A stretch of DNA of 64,000 nucleotides from Trema orientale (GCA_002914845.1 JXTC01000397.1:101559-165558); one strand, 5' to 3'; numbered from the stretch's first letter, positions 1 through 13,500 are shown. The notes: generated from the letters alone by a model not told the origin. Numbers and translations: made by a program.

Positions 1-668
1 GATCCAATAGCTATAATGAGATGCATGAAAAGACATGCATCATTAATGCTATTTCTCTCTCTTACTTTTTAGTACCAAAAAATGTGCAAGAAAAATTTTC
101 ATTGGCCAAAGTGATACCTATGTATAGGTAAAAAAAAAAAATACCTACTGAATTGATATTTATATATAAATATATATATATATTTTATTTGTAACAATAA
201 TTGATATAGTTGTGAGTCCTTTAATTCGTTTCTTTTAATTAGTCTTTTGGAGTGTTTAAGATGGACATTTAACTCTTTTTAATTAAGAGGATTAATTTCG
301 AATGTTTGAAGGCGTTAGCTAAAAATGACCCACATCTTAGACTTTGGTGTCATACACATAATATAATAAATATTTGTATATAGATGATTGAAGGACAACG
401 TTCCATGGCTTGTCGGCTACAATTGGATCCTTTTAAAGGCTAAAAGATTGCACATGCATGCAACTCTTACGTCATCACCGATCAAGTCTATTGATAATGA
501 TCACCGATCACTAAGCCTTCTATGTTTAGTAATTGGTCGTAAATCTATATATCGATGGTCACTTTCGAACGTGCATGGAACTTCATTTTGCCTTTCGGTG
601 CCAACATATTGCAACATAACTATTCTTTTTTCCGTTTTTGCATCATAGATGACTGGCACTGATCATGG
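1..668. other. AT-rich intergenic DNA, no gene seen
   Basis: No reading frame with recognisable protein similarity, no RNA gene and no clear repeat was seen. Short poly-A and (TA)n runs occur near 130-185. An 86-codon frame at 388-648 has no recognisable motif and is taken as chance. Confidence 0.6.
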
Positions 669-824
669 CTACAGTAACAGCGCTCCTACGTAGGGCCACC
701 TTTTATATACCGTTTGATGTGAATCTGTGGAGAATAACGGAAATCTATGGGGACTCTGTTTATACACAGATTCCCATCAAACGGTGTATAAATAGGGCCC
801 TACGTAGGGACGCCCCTACTGTAG
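669..824. mobile_element. Foldback MITE
   Basis: The two halves are inverted copies of each other. The left arm starts CTACAGTA, continues through CCTACGTAGGGCC and ends GAATCTGTG near 730. The right arm starts CACAGATTC near 768 and returns through GGCCCTACGTAGG to TACTGTAG. Arms of about 60 bp around a short spacer, with no coding content, fit a small non-autonomous DNA transposon (MITE). The outer tip may extend to GGTGCGTC on the right, giving an end near 832. I could not identify the target duplication, so the superfamily (Mutator-like or other) is open. Confidence 0.75.
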
Positions 825-1522
825 ACGCACCCTATAAGCAAAATGAAAAGAAAAGGGTAATATATTTTCAAGTCAACAAAAGGAGGTACATTTTCCAATC
901 TGTAGGTAGACACAACTATTGCATTGGTAAATTATACTTCAAAAGCCAACAGAAATAAATTTGGTCTTTAATGTGTATCACATCAATTAAATGGACCAGC
1001 AGGATAGCCAGCTAACCTGTCTGTTTGCCTTGACCCCATTTAATTGCTTTTGGGTCTTATTATAACAATGGAGAATCTCACCACAGAATTAACAGATCTC
1101 CAGCTCATCATCCGTAACCAATAACAAGTCTGCATATACATTTGAGATCAGATGATATATATGATATATCATGCTCTAGTCCCGGTTGGCATGAGGGCCG
1201 GGGAAGGGTTGAGAGCATTTACTTTCTCAATGGTGAATTAAAGATTCATACCAAACCAACCCGGTTGTTCCTCTTTATTAATTAATTAGTTGTTTCATAC
1301 ATATATATATATATAATGCAATGTCTCCTGCATATTAGAAGAGAGATGGCTTTTTATTCAATATCGATGAACAATGAACATCAACAATCAACATCAAAGA
1401 GTACTCCTTATCACAATTCTCAAGCGAACACATCATGTCTTTTTAACTAAAAATAATTATAATAATCACCACACATCCTTGAGCGCATCCATAGAGAAAT
1501 CAAAGAAAATAAAGGTGCACTT
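825..1522. other. Intergenic DNA, no gene seen
   Basis: AT-rich sequence with a (TA)n run near 1300-1315. No coding frame or RNA gene is recognisable. Confidence 0.55.
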
Positions 1523-1541
1523 AAGCTCTGTTTCGAACTTA

Positions 1542-1683
1542 GCCAACTGGGGCTAGCTCAGTTGGTCCAAGATTTGAGGGTTGTGTGTGTGTTTGGGGGG
1601 GTCAGGAGTTCAAACCTTGGTAGTGTGTGTGTGTGTCATTTTTCTTTAATTTGTAGTAAGTGGTGGTCATTAGTTAAGCCCCA

Positions 1684-1717
<34 letters not shown>
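1542..1717 (+). mobile_element. tRNA-derived SINE
   Basis: The body begins with a tRNA-like head. GGGGCTAGCTCAGTTGGT at about 1549 matches an RNA polymerase III A box, and GAGTTCAAACCTTGG near 1607 matches a degenerate B box, with GT-rich runs after each. The 3' end is an uninterrupted A run (1687-1719). The element is bounded by a perfect 19-bp direct repeat, AAGCTCTGTTTCGAACTTA, at 1523-1541 and 1718-1736. That is the target-site duplication left by LINE-type reverse transcription. The perfect duplication and unbroken tail suggest a fairly recent insertion. It is not a functional tRNA gene: the cloverleaf arms do not pair. Confidence 0.9.
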
Positions 1718-1722
<5 letters not shown>

Positions 1723-1786
1723 CTGTTTCGAACTTAAATTTTTTGAGAAAAAGAAAAAAAAAATTCAAAAGATTCTATTCTCTTTT

Positions 1787-1881
1787 GTTTAGATTGAAAT
1801 AAAAAATAAAAAAAAATTTCAAAAAAAAGTAAAAGTGTTTAGATTGAAATAAAAAATAAAAAAAATTCAAAAAAAATAAAA
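1787..1881. repeat. Tandem duplication, two A-rich units of about 50 bp
   Basis: GTTTAGATTGAAATAAAAAA starts one unit at about 1787 and another at about 1837. Each continues with A-rich sequence and TTCAAAAAAAA. The two units differ by a few indels. Confidence 0.7.
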
Positions 1882-3123
1882 GTTTAATTTGATGTTATTA
1901 TTTAGTATATAAAATGTTGACTCATTAATAAGTAAAAATAAAAGTGCGAAAGTAAAGTTCTATAAATTTCTAAGAAAGTCATTTTCTTCTTTTTTCTTCT
2001 ACGAGTTTTCTTTTGCAATTTTTTTTTCCTTCAAATCTAAGTTTCAAATGGAGCTTTAGGGTCTACTAATACTCTTATAGTGATAAAAGTGACTCATCTA
2101 TAAATGATATTAAAATAATATTTATTTTCATGTTAAATATCTAAAATTACTTAGATACCAGTATATTTTCTAATAAACACGTAAAATATCTTCGATTCCA
2201 ATCCCAACCGTCTCAACCGTAACATATCCCAGTTGTTTGGACTGTGATACTATTTCGACCTGTTGACTACGGTCAAAAAATTTCCACTAATTCCTACCCG
2301 AGGTGCCGCACCTCTTTCACTCAACTTTTTTCAATCATGATCGAGAATTTTTTACTGTGGTCAAGACACAGGGTAACTTTGGCATTCTAAAAGTTTCAAT
2401 AAATTAAAGTCTTTGTTTCATTTAATAAAAACCCTATTCAGAAAAAGAAAACAGAAGCTCATAGTTTTATAAATAATTTGTATTTTGTTTTTTTTCTATA
2501 TTTTAAAATAAGGTCAAATTAAATCTTCAATAATATAATTTCAAAGATTTTATCAAGTCCCAGTTGAGTCTTCTTATTTCTTGTTGCTTTTTTTATTTAC
2601 CGTCCAACATTAGTATATATGAGCTTTTTAACAAGCGTCTTTGTTGCGGGTCACATATAGAATATAGTGAATTGATAATAAAGTAATTATTTTATTATTT
2701 ATAATAGTTAATAATTTTTTTACATTATAATGATATTTATCTAAAATATGATAAATTATTATTTAGGATATTACAAAATATATTTATATTGAAATGGATT
2801 AGTGATTGATTTTATAGCTTTTATTTTCTCTTCTTTTGTCGTTTCTCTTCACTGCAATTAGGACAGAAAAAAGTTAGGATAAGAAAGAAAAAACTAAATG
2901 AAGTTTTTTTAAAAAAAAAGGAAAATAAGGAATTTTTGTTGTTAAAAGATGAGGTATTTATTTTTGAATATAAATAAATAAAATAACTTGATTAAATTTT
3001 TATTTTTTTGATTCTTTTGTCGATGTTATTTCTGATCTAAAATGGAAAAAAATATTATTATTTAAATAATAAATAAGATGTTTTATATTTTTAAAAATTA
3101 AGCATAAATTAATAGTAGTTTTT
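1882..3123. other. AT-rich DNA, probable 3' flank of the Helitron
   Basis: No coding frame is recognisable. The decayed Helitron's RPA-like gene ends at 3124 reading leftwards, so the Helitron 3' terminus (CTRR preceded by a hairpin) should lie in this stretch. I could not locate it with confidence. Confidence 0.4.
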
Positions 3124-5237
3124 TTACCTTTCTGTAATTTTCTTTGAATTAGGTATTTTTGGATCTAGTGGTATGGTTAGTATTACTTCTGTATCTGGGA
3201 CGGCTGGCAGTGGTGGAAGTAATAATATGGTGGATTCGTCATTATTAAATATTTTTGATATAATTGTATCAATTAAAGCTCCTTTGGTTCTTAAATAAAC
3301 TTGAAATATTTTTGTTCGTCTACATAGTTGCTTGATTATTGGTGGTAACATTGTTTGATTGGTGTAATTTTTTTGTTTTGTTAGAACCGAGCATGGTTTT
3401 TTTATTAGAGCTTGAGCTGCTTTTCTAAATATTGTGATGATAGTGTATCGGGTTTCATCTTGGATTCTGGTGTTTAATTTGTACCTGTGAAAATAATAAT
3501 GCAGGAAATGAGTTTAGTGTAAAGAATAAGAAAAAATATTTGATTCATAATTGATCTTATAAATTATTTTTTTAAATGAGTGAATTAGTCAAGGAAATGT
3601 TAATGTATATTATTTAATTATGTGTTGTACCATGAAGTTGGAGTTTATGTGAGATAACCATGTGTATCGCACCACCATCCATTTCCTACTTCACGGACTT
3701 ATCTATAGCATTAGGCACATGAATTGTAATACCAACTTTGATGTGCTTCAAATTTAAATATTGTTACTTTTATCGTGAATTTGATTCCTTGAAAGTAAAA
3801 AAATTTGATATTAGTTTAAATTATTATATAAAAAATACTTTTATTAATATTATTATATTTGTACTAACTTGTTAGTTTAGATAATCCAGTTGGTTTAATT
3901 GTACAATTGTTAATCTGTTTTGTAATTTTTGTTACTTCGATGGTCGTGTTTCTCTTGGAATGGTAGCTGAAAAGAATTCAATATGCTGTGTTATATGTTG
4001 AAATCTGAATAATAGATTGATAAAAAAAAAATATATAAAGGTTAATACTGAATTAAACTTAAATAGAATGAGATTTTATTTTTATTTTATAAATGAAAGA
4101 AGTATAAGAGGTAGTTATTAGTTTCTGGTATGTCTATGTTTATATAATATATCATTGCACCTGTACTCGCAATATATATATTTCCTGTTTAGTACAAAAG
4201 CTTATTTTAGTTATTATGTAATTGAAAGTGAAAAATGAATAGTTTTATATATAGAGATAAAATATAGTTATTTATTACCTAAATATTTTTTTACTATCAT
4301 CGATATAAAGACGGTTATGATTGGTTTTCTATAGTTTGTAGAAAATCTGCAATAAAGTTTTTTGCTATTTCTCCCTATAAAGTGATTTGCTGTTTTTCAA
4401 TCCTGTAATGAAAATAAAACGATATTAAAACATGATTAGAATTTAAAAAATAAGATTTTTTTAATGTGTGTATTTTAGAAACAAATTAATTAATTACCTA
4501 ATGTTTTGTATTTTTAGTGTTCGTCTTGGTGTCATTTTTTTCTTGATTTCTGTCTTTTCTAAGTCTTGTATTTCTATTAACATTCCTATAATATCTGTTA
4601 TTAAAAAGGAAAAAATAGAAACAGACAGGATTAGGATTTAAGAGTTTGTGTAATAATTAGTCAGTATTAATAAGAAAATAATAATACCTGATAAGATGTC
4701 ATGGACATCTATTCTGGAAGATAGTTGATCAAAATCTATGAAGTAAAATTTGTGCATTAGAATGTTTGTTGTTGGGGTTACTATTGGAGTAAAGGACATT
4801 GCTCTAGCAAATTGAAGCATTGTGGCATAAGGAGCGACTTTATATTTTGGTTTATTTGGTGTGATATTGAAATTACTGATTTGGTATACTTGTCCTTCAG
4901 TTATTTGTTGTGATATGTGATTTGCATCTCGGGCTTTAATTGTTCCATGGATTGCTTCATATTGTGTTACAGAAAAAAACTATTCGATTATTATATGATA
5001 TTATATAATGTTAAATATACCAAAGGAATATATGCATTAATTATATTAAATTATAATAGAATATGACATGAAGTAATTTGACATTTTTTTTCACTTCGTG
5101 ATCAATTAAAACGCAATTTAGACTTATCAGGCACCCAGTTGTGTAGTCATTGTTGTGTCATAGCCTGCTAATGCGAATTTCAATTGCTCCATAAATTTCG
5201 TTTGGCTTGAGAGACCGTATTGGTGTTGCTATTTTTT
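3124..5237 (-). pseudogene. RPA-like single-strand DNA-binding protein of a Helitron, broken
   Basis: Read on the minus strand, pieces match plant RPA70-like OB-fold proteins in order. TPIRSLKPNEIYGAIEIRISRL at about 5234-5170 is the first OB fold; its expected ATG reads ATA and its Trp codon is now TGA. Next come ISQQITEGQVYQISNFNI near 4910 and TPIVTPTTN, FIDFDQLSSR near 4790-4720. Then TDIIGMLIEIQDL and RRTLKIQN occur near 4600-4500, QITL*GEIAKNF near 4380 (Trp to TAG), and a C-terminal part from about 3480 to 3124 containing LPPIIKQLCRRTKIFQV. Intron-like borders separate the pieces, for example GTATTA near 4687 and GTAATT near 4497. RPA-like genes accompany RepHel in many plant Helitrons, and this one begins only 150 bp after the RepHel stop. 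It is not functional in this copy. Confidence 0.8.
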
Positions 5238-5388
5238 TTAACTACAAAATGGGTAAAAAAATTAGTAAAGTAGAAATAAGATTAATAATAATTGAAGGTC
5301 TTGTGTATAAAATGATTGGAAATGTATATATAAGTCTATATTAATATAAGGTTTTAATAATGTTTAGTTAATAGTATTAGGTTTATAC

Positions 5389-8300
5389 TTACATTATATT
5401 ATATAAAATTTCTTTATAAACTATATTTTTAATATGATTTGGATATTTATTGATGGATTCATTTATTAATATATATAATTCTTTAGGAGTTGTTACTCAC
5501 GATAAAACTACATACAATTGACTATATGTAAAAATTTCTTTTTCTAAATAAATACCTACTTTATTTAATGATTGTCCTTGGCTTTTGTTTATTATCATTG
5601 TATAACATGTTTTTACAGGGAATTGTCGTTTTTTAAAGGCAAATAGCCATCTTGATTCATTTACAATCATTTTTTTTCTTGGAATGTATACTTTTTTATT
5701 TTCATTATTTGAATTTATTATTTGGCCTCCTATAATTCTATTTATTAATTGTGTAATAATAAGTCATGTGTCATTACATAATTCCATTGATTGATTTAAA
5801 TTCCGTGATAACATTATTGGAGTTTCAACTTTAAGATTTAATTCGTGTGGTCGTATGCTGTAGAAATTTAAAGTGTGCAAAAATTCTTGAGGATATAATA
5901 AATTGAGTTCATCAATGTTTTCACTTGAAGCAATTATTGTATCATAACTATAATAAGTTTTTACTTCGTTTGGTATTAGTGATAGTATATACTTATTTAT
6001 ATCATCTACTGTTTTATTTTTTGGGGTTATTACTGCCCTATGTCGTATATAGTTAATATTATTAAATTTTTTTCAAAATTGTTGTATTTTAATTTTGAAA
6101 TTTTTTCGATTGGATTTGAATCATATTGTATTATATATTTTTTTAGTACTTTAATCCAAGTTATATCTTTACTTTTAGAATTTTTTATTCCTTATGCGGT
6201 ACAATTTCCAATACTTAATATCTATTTTGAAAATTCTAGAATTTCTTTTTTTTTCTTGTTCTATAGTGTTTGGATTTTTGAGTCTCATATTTTTTGTTAG
6301 GGATAACAATTAAAAATATGACCAGAGATAAGAATTATTTATACTTGTATTTATTATGTCTTCTTTTATTCCGGCAGGGATAACGAGTAAAATTTATCTG
6401 AAATCACCACCAAATATAATTGTCATTCCACCAAAAAATTTATTAAAGTTATTTTTTAAATCTTGTAGTATTTTATCCAAAGCTTCGAAATAGAGTTTAT
6501 TATTCATCGGTGCTTCATCCTATAATATTAGTGTTTTTTTTTCAATTAATTTTGTTAATTGAGTCCCTTTTTTGATATGGCAAGTAGAAAATTTATTAGT
6601 TGATAAAGGTATTCGAAATCTTAAATATGCAATTCTGCCTTCAGGTAATAATAATAAGGCTATTCCAAATGATACAACTGCTAATATAATTCTGTTATTT
6701 GATCTGACTTTTGTAATAATTGTATTCCATAAAGAAGTTTTTATGATGCCTCTATGTCCATAGATAAAGAATAAATTTTATTTTTTTTTGTTTAATGATT
6801 CGATAATTTGTTTATAGATATAACGTCGTTCATTATTTAGATTTTTTTCTAGAATAATGTTTTCTCCTTTTAGTTTATTGATGTCGTAATCAAGTTCTTC
6901 TCGCAAGAGTTTATTATTCAAATTATCAATTAATGTTCCTCTTGGTAAGGGTAAATTAAAATTGGTTAAGCTTGATGAATTTATTTCTAATTTGTACAAT
7001 ACATAATTGTATAATTTATTTTGGAGAATTTGAAATTTAGATTATTGAATAAGGTTTTAATTCTGTGTGAAATATCTTCTGTCATAAGTTTCTAATGATT
7101 TTCAAGTAATGTTGTTGGATTATTAATGTTACAAAATAATAAAATTATAGCGAATAATTATCTTAATTGATGTGGTATTGACCAAAATAAAGCTTCCAAT
7201 ATTGATTAGTTCCATTCTTTATTATCTCCTAATAAACATAATGCATTATATGCTGCTTGATTTATTGAATATGTTATTTTATTAATAGTTCGTAAAGATT
7301 CAAAACTTGTTGCATCTTTTTGATGATTTAACAGCAGCTTCAAATAATATAATTCTCCGAAATTTGGGTGGGCATAAAGGGTTCATTCAATTGAGTATCC
7401 AGATTTTCTAGGAGTCCAAATTTTATCTTTATTATTCCATATCCATGTAGTGGGAAATTGTATATATGATAGTTGTCTAGCTTTTATATTAAATTTATTT
7501 ATTTCTATCCATTCTATTAAAGTTGATTTTTGAATTTATGGTTGTTTGATTACGTTATCAAGTCATTGATTTGAATGAAATGTTATCTTTTGCATATGTG
7601 GTAAATGAATGGTTAATCTTTGTATTGCTGGATTTTTATGATGTATGAAATATTCATATAATCTCTATATAATTTCATACGGTATTATGTACCGACAATT
7701 AATGTAATTTTTTATTTCATCTATTTCTTTGTAAATAATTTGTCCAGACTGTTCTGTACAGATATTATCTTCTATTACTACTTTTATTCTATCTAGGCCT
7801 TTTGTTAGATATTTAAATAAATATTTTATTAACATTGATTGTGAACATATTTCAACGTTTATATGGGCACGAAATTTAAATATAGGTCTTTATTATAAGG
7901 GACAACAAATCTATTATCAAGTTTAATATTTTCTTTTTGTACGTAAAATATTATATTTTTACGTTTATAATTAATAAATCTATTTTCTTCAATGGTTGTT
8001 TCGCTCTTAAATTATCTAAGAAATTTTTTAGAACAGACAGAATTTTTCATGCACAAAGCATTTGTTTTGGCGATACCACATAGTCCATGTATCAGAAATT
8101 CTGCTTTAATATTATATTCGTCTAATTTTTTTTAGGGTTTTTTATTTCAGCCGAAATAAATTTATTTATTTGTGATGGTTCGTATAGTTTCTCATTTAGA
8201 GATAACCAGAATAAAAAATGATAATAAGGTAGACCACACACTTTTAGAATTCGACAACGTATAGATCTATATTGCAAAATAAGTAGGAAAAAGAAAAAGA

Positions 8301-9912
8301 TATGTTAATTTTAATTAAGGAAGGGAATTAATACTTTTTACGATATATTTTGATTTATTGAGTTAAGAGATGTGATCTAACCTATAATAATTATTCCAAA
8401 GATTTTTTCAATTTTGATAGTGGATAATATTTGATTTAATTTCATTTTAAAAATTCTTACAATTATATCAGGTCTATCTTCAAGTTTTTTACTGGGAATT
8501 TTTCTTAAGACGCGAGTAATTTCAGGTCATTTAGGAATGCTTATAAATGTAATGAATAAATCAGGATTTCTATACTATCTACATATTGCTATTGCATCTT
8601 GATAGTTTTGAATAATATATCTAGGACTTCTAGTATGGTTAGATAAGAGAATAATTCGTTTACCAATTGCTTTGGTATCTATATCTCCTCTGGTAACGGT
8701 ATCTTGGACACCTTAATAAATTTCAGATCTTAAATTATTTTGATTTTTTTTTATATAATCTAATCAATCTTCTTCAACAGAAGTATATGCATCGACTACA
8801 TATTATTGGAAAAGTCTTCCATTTCTGAATAAAATAATTATTTATATTTTTGCGTGGCTGTACTTGATAACAATAGAATGTTCTCATATGTATTCTTTTT
8901 GTTGAAGGTCGTTTACCTGGTCTGTTTATATTCCAACTTAAATCAGTTCTATAACCATCTTCTTCATATGGAAATAAGAGTAGATATTATAAGGCCATGT
9001 ATGATGGGTGTAATTTTATGATTCTTTGTAAATTATTTATTTTATCTTTGATTATAACATCCCTTCCTTCTTTTTATTCACTAATATCTCCGACAATTAA
9101 ACCTCCTATATTAGTTGATATAGGTAATTCTTACCAATTATTATCAGTAGATCGTCGTCCTATCAGTCTTAATTTCAAGGATGGGATTTCATTTTCATTA
9201 TATCTGTCTTTAACCATGCGAAAAAGCTTGACTAATTTGTTATTTTCATTGAGCATTTTTAATAAATTTTCTGTAATTAATTTTGTTAATTCTTTTGATG
9301 CGTTATCAAATAAGAATGTCGATATTCGGTTTTCAATTTCATTTTATGTGTCATATATATATAATTAGGCAAATTTTGGAAAATTATTATTAGTTGGTAA
9401 TAATGATCCCATAAGATGATGTATTTGGCCACTAATTTTAAAAATATATGGACCATCTGAATTCTTTGTATTTCGTTCTATATTTGCTCCAAAAGAAGTG
9501 AATACAAACATAGAATTAAAAGTTCGAATATTTTTACGAAAGTATGTGCTTAAAGTCCCTCCATAATAATCAAGTAATTGATCTACGAGAGGAGGAAGAT
9601 TCCTGGGTATGGGAAGTTTGACTTTTCCGTTTTTATAACATAAATTATATTTCGGGGGATAGGTTTTTTCAATATACTCATCAAGCCAAAAGAATGTGTC
9701 ACAATGTTCAAGGTATAGGAGCAATTTCCAAGATTGTGATATTTATTTGTATCATCTGTAATACAATATTAGACAGAAATACAGGATCAGTGGGGTTATG
9801 TGAAGTTGGAATTTGTGATAATGACAATTTTTTTCCATTTAGAATCTTCATTTAGAAGACAATGACGACGTCGTTTTCGTTGATGTCTTGATAATAAAAA
9901 GTCTTCGGACAT
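5389..9912 (-). pseudogene. Helitron Rep/helicase (RepHel), broken
   Basis: A start codon at 9912 opens MSEDFLLSRHQRKRRRHC. Next comes a typical helitron N-terminal part at 9724-9365, with CYKNGKVKLP, NIRTFNSMFVFTSFGA and GPYIFKISGQIHHLMGSLLP. LHPSYMALQYPLLFPY follows near 8990-8940, and Rep-region remnants lie between about 8900 and 8050. The PIF1-type helicase follows: YGHRGIIKTSLWNT (decayed Walker A, normally GHGGTGKT) near 6760, LIL*DEAPMNNKLYFEALD (Walker B) near 6530, FGGMTIIFGGDFR near 6445, and INKSQGQSLNKVGIYL plus QLYVVLS near 5590-5500. The reading frame closes at a TAA at 5389. Many frameshifts and stops occur. Rep would nick DNA and the helicase would unwind it during rolling-circle transposition, but this copy cannot make a complete protein. 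Confidence 0.88.
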
Positions 9913-10555
9913 TATTTTATTATTTATTTAGCTGAAAACATAAAGGAAGGTATTACTATGTTAATAAGTTTTGTTCAATCTTATAAAATGTTTAAACGAT
10001 ATTATTTATTTGGAAAATTGTTCAATCTTTTTTCTTGGTTTTTTTTGTATTTATTTATTTTTCATCTTTGTTAGGTTTCTCTATTTATATTATGTTAACT
10101 TAGTCTGGGATAATTACTTTTGATAATATTTTGACATTATTATATTTTAGAATATTTTTGTCTATAATTCTTGGATATTATATTGCAACATATTCTTTTT
10201 ATTGTTAATATTATTATTGTATTATTAATTGTGCATTGATACATTTTTCATGAATCTTATAAATTATTTTTTTAAGAGGAGATAATTCTTATATTTTGAT
10301 GTTATTATTTTTCTTATTGTGAATATTATTTTTGTATTATTACTTATACATTAACACATTTTTAATAAATCTTACAAACTATTTTTTTAAAAGGAGATAT
10401 TTCCTAAGGAAATGTAATGCTAGTTTGTATTTTAGCTTAATATATGTTGTCTTTAATTATTTAATACTATTTATTACTTCTTTTTGTAACATTGATTCAA
10501 AATGCTTTTTTTAAAGGAAAAAATTGTAATTATATATTTTCTGGGTATTTACTTT
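9913..10555. other. AT-rich DNA between Helitron gene and gypsy LTR
   Basis: No coding content is recognisable. Two similar segments near 10255-10290 and 10365-10405 (AATCTTATAAA or AATCTTACAAA followed by a T run and AGGAGATA) suggest a local degenerate duplication. It is probably the 5' noncoding part of the Helitron. Confidence 0.45.
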
Positions 10556-13500
10556 TGTAACATCCACCGATTCTACACACGTACGTAAAGGATATTTGTA
10601 TATATATTTAGCAAAATCGGGAGACGCTACTCGACTTAGAATTGATAAAATCGGAGAAAATAAAAAAAAATTAAACTTTCTAAAAGAAAAAGAAAAACTC
10701 AACTCATAATTATACATACTCCAATGTATATATTTATACACCCCCGTAAAGTGGACCTCTCATAAAATATACATAATATATACACACTCAAAATAGGTAC
10801 AAAATCCTCTGTCAGAAAACTACAACGTCAAAATGCTCATATACACAAACTATGGTCAGAAAGTAGGTGCTCCTCCTCCGATCTCAAATATCAGCAGTAC
10901 CCTTTGCAACGTAAGAATATTTATGAGTATGAAACTCAATAAGTAAAATATGCAGATGACGAGTGCATATAAAATAAAACAGATAATCATATGGTTGGGA
11001 TTCCTGTGTATATTGTATTGCCTGACAAGACCGTGAATTGCATACTGAGCCACTCAGAGATCATATAACAGAGCATGAGCTGTCGTACGAAGGTCCCGAG
11101 CCCCAGAGAATCCCCTCTGTGTACAACAAAGGTCCATCACATATCGCTATCAGAGTGTTCCCAAAGGAACCATAGTGTCCCCGAAGGGACCAGAGTGTTC
11201 CCTGTTCACTCATGCTATGTAACATCAATCATACACTCTTATTTTGAAGTTAACAAACATATGATTAAGAACTAATAATCTACTTGAGTGTGTAGCAAGT
11301 TAAATTGAAAGGATCACAAGACATTCAAGATGGATTATAGAAAAGAGCTTGAAGACAAAGATCAAGATATCAAGACCTAGACTAGCAAAAGGTTATACGT
11401 TTAGTTCTTGTACTTAAATATTTGTTTTACACATAATACGATCTTAACGGCTCAAATTTTTCATATAATTGGAATTTTTCAAAGTAAACTGTCAAATCTA
11501 TTTATTTCTAATTAAAATATAAAATTTATTTTACACAAACTTTTAAATTGATTTATTAATTTCTATAGTTCCTATATTATATATTAAATCAATTTATAAA
11601 GTCACATTTTGGAAACAATTGAAAAAGCCTTGAAATAAAATTGAAAATATGCTCTCGGACAGAATCGACAGACCGGCTGTAAGAATCGGTCTACCGATTC
11701 CTCTGTTTTCTGTTTTTAACGGCTTTTTAAAATTTGACCATTATAACCGCACTTTCAACAGCTAGTATTTTCAGTCTACCGAAAGTGGACTTTCAGTTTG
11801 TCGAAAATGATAGCTTATGTGTCAAATGGTCTAAAACGGCTAGTTTTCATTCTAGTCTATATATAGAAGCCTTTTTAACACTTGAAATAACTTTTGAACA
11901 TTCCTACATTGCTTTAAACATACTTTCAAGTTGTTCAAATCATCTTTTGTAAATCAAACTTTCAAATCCACTTTTTCACAAAAGTCTATTGAGCCAAACT
12001 AGATTATATTTTGTGTTTTCATTTATTTTCTCTAGGTTTTACGTTGTACCATCTATATTCTTATGAGAGATTCTAGTTGAGTATCTTCAACAAACAAAAA
12101 CCAAAATTGTATTTGTGAGGTGAGGTTGACACTGGATTCAAAAATAACCCAGTTTAGGTGAGATTGGCACCGGAGTTTATACAATCTGTGTTAGGCGTAA
12201 TAGAGCCGGATTCAAGACTATTATAAAGGTATGAGTGTGCCTAAGGAGAAAGTACTTATTGTGTAAAAGGGAGGTCAAGCCCATTCTTTTGATCCAATAG
12301 TGGATAGCTCGAAGCGGGTTGCCAAGAGCCGGAGACGTAGACAAACCGTCGTGTTTGTTGAACATCATAAAAATAGTATTTGCATTTCTCTATCCCTATC
12401 TCTTTAATTTATTTATCTTAAGCTTGTATATGTAATTTAGCTATTTTTACTTGCTATTGTCTATATTTGCATAATTTACTTGTTTGTTAAGAAAAGTTTG
12501 CAAAAGTTTTTAAAAATCCAATTCATCCCCTTCCCTCCTCTTGGGTTAGCTAACCTTGGACTTACATTCCCGAAGGAACCATATCACATATTTGGGGGCT
12601 GGCCCGTCACACCCTATCCACCAATACTCCTCAGGCAATATAAATACACTATATTTCATATTTTATGCAAAGTAGAATGACAGATATATATGTACAAATA
12701 TCCAGAAATTTCACAGATTCACAGAAATAAAGAATTTCTTACATTACAGGTATGACGTTACTTACCTTGTCTTTGAGCTTTTATATATTCTTTCTGTGAA
12801 ATACTCTTCGCTCAAGGTACAATTGACGTGGTTCTAATAGTTTCTAGTATTAAGCTTATTTAATTACTAACCATGTGATGCAAAAAGAACTGATATTTAG
12901 CTTTGGCTTAGAGAAGTATAATTTTTCAAAAAAAAATTGATATAAATTCTTATCACAATAAGTAGTAAATAACAAGGCTAATAGGAATTATCCGAGAGGA
13001 CATTACTTCTCATGAATAATTTAGCTTTTTAAAACAATCAATATCATAACACTACAAATATAGAGCTTCAGTATTACTTCTTATTATTACATAGAGCACA
13101 AAGCCATAACATAATTTTTACAACCAAAAGAAAAATCTAATTACTATACAAGTCAGTCAAACATAATCACATAGATATATAGTCATGCACAAAGAAAATA
13201 TAAAGTCATTTAAACTAAACAAATGTTATGAATAAAGGGCACCATCTAGGCCTAATCACAAATTCATTTAACTATCCTTTGCCACAAAATATGTCTAATA
13301 TATAGCAAAAGATAACAAGTAATATAAAACAGGTACCAGGTTAATTTCAAGACTAAGAATTATCTATAACAATAATTAAAAAAAAAGATTATTAGTATAA
13401 CGTTTCTCCAAGTTTAACAAATACAATTTCATGCATGGCTCAATTTTATACACATACATATAAACAAAATAATCAAGTACAATCACGATTACCAAGTCCA

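Larger units (their letters stand above)
3000..10000 (-). mobile_element. Decayed Helitron carrying RepHel and RPA-like genes
   Basis: Two gene remnants lie head-to-tail on the minus strand, Rep/helicase then RPA-like. This is the layout of autonomous plant Helitrons. Both are full of stops and frameshifts. The termini (5' TC and 3' CTRR with hairpin) were not found, so the limits given are only the coding span plus a margin. The right limit may have been cut by the gypsy element that begins at 10556. Confidence 0.8.

Noticed and set aside
1549-1625. Possible tRNA gene (A and B boxes)
   Set aside because: Arms do not pair into a cloverleaf, GT runs interrupt it, and it has a poly-A tail and target duplication, so it is a SINE.
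8997-9368. 123-codon frame on the plus strand
   Set aside because: It is the shadow of the Helitron Rep/helicase gene, whose protein motifs read on the minus strand through the same bases.
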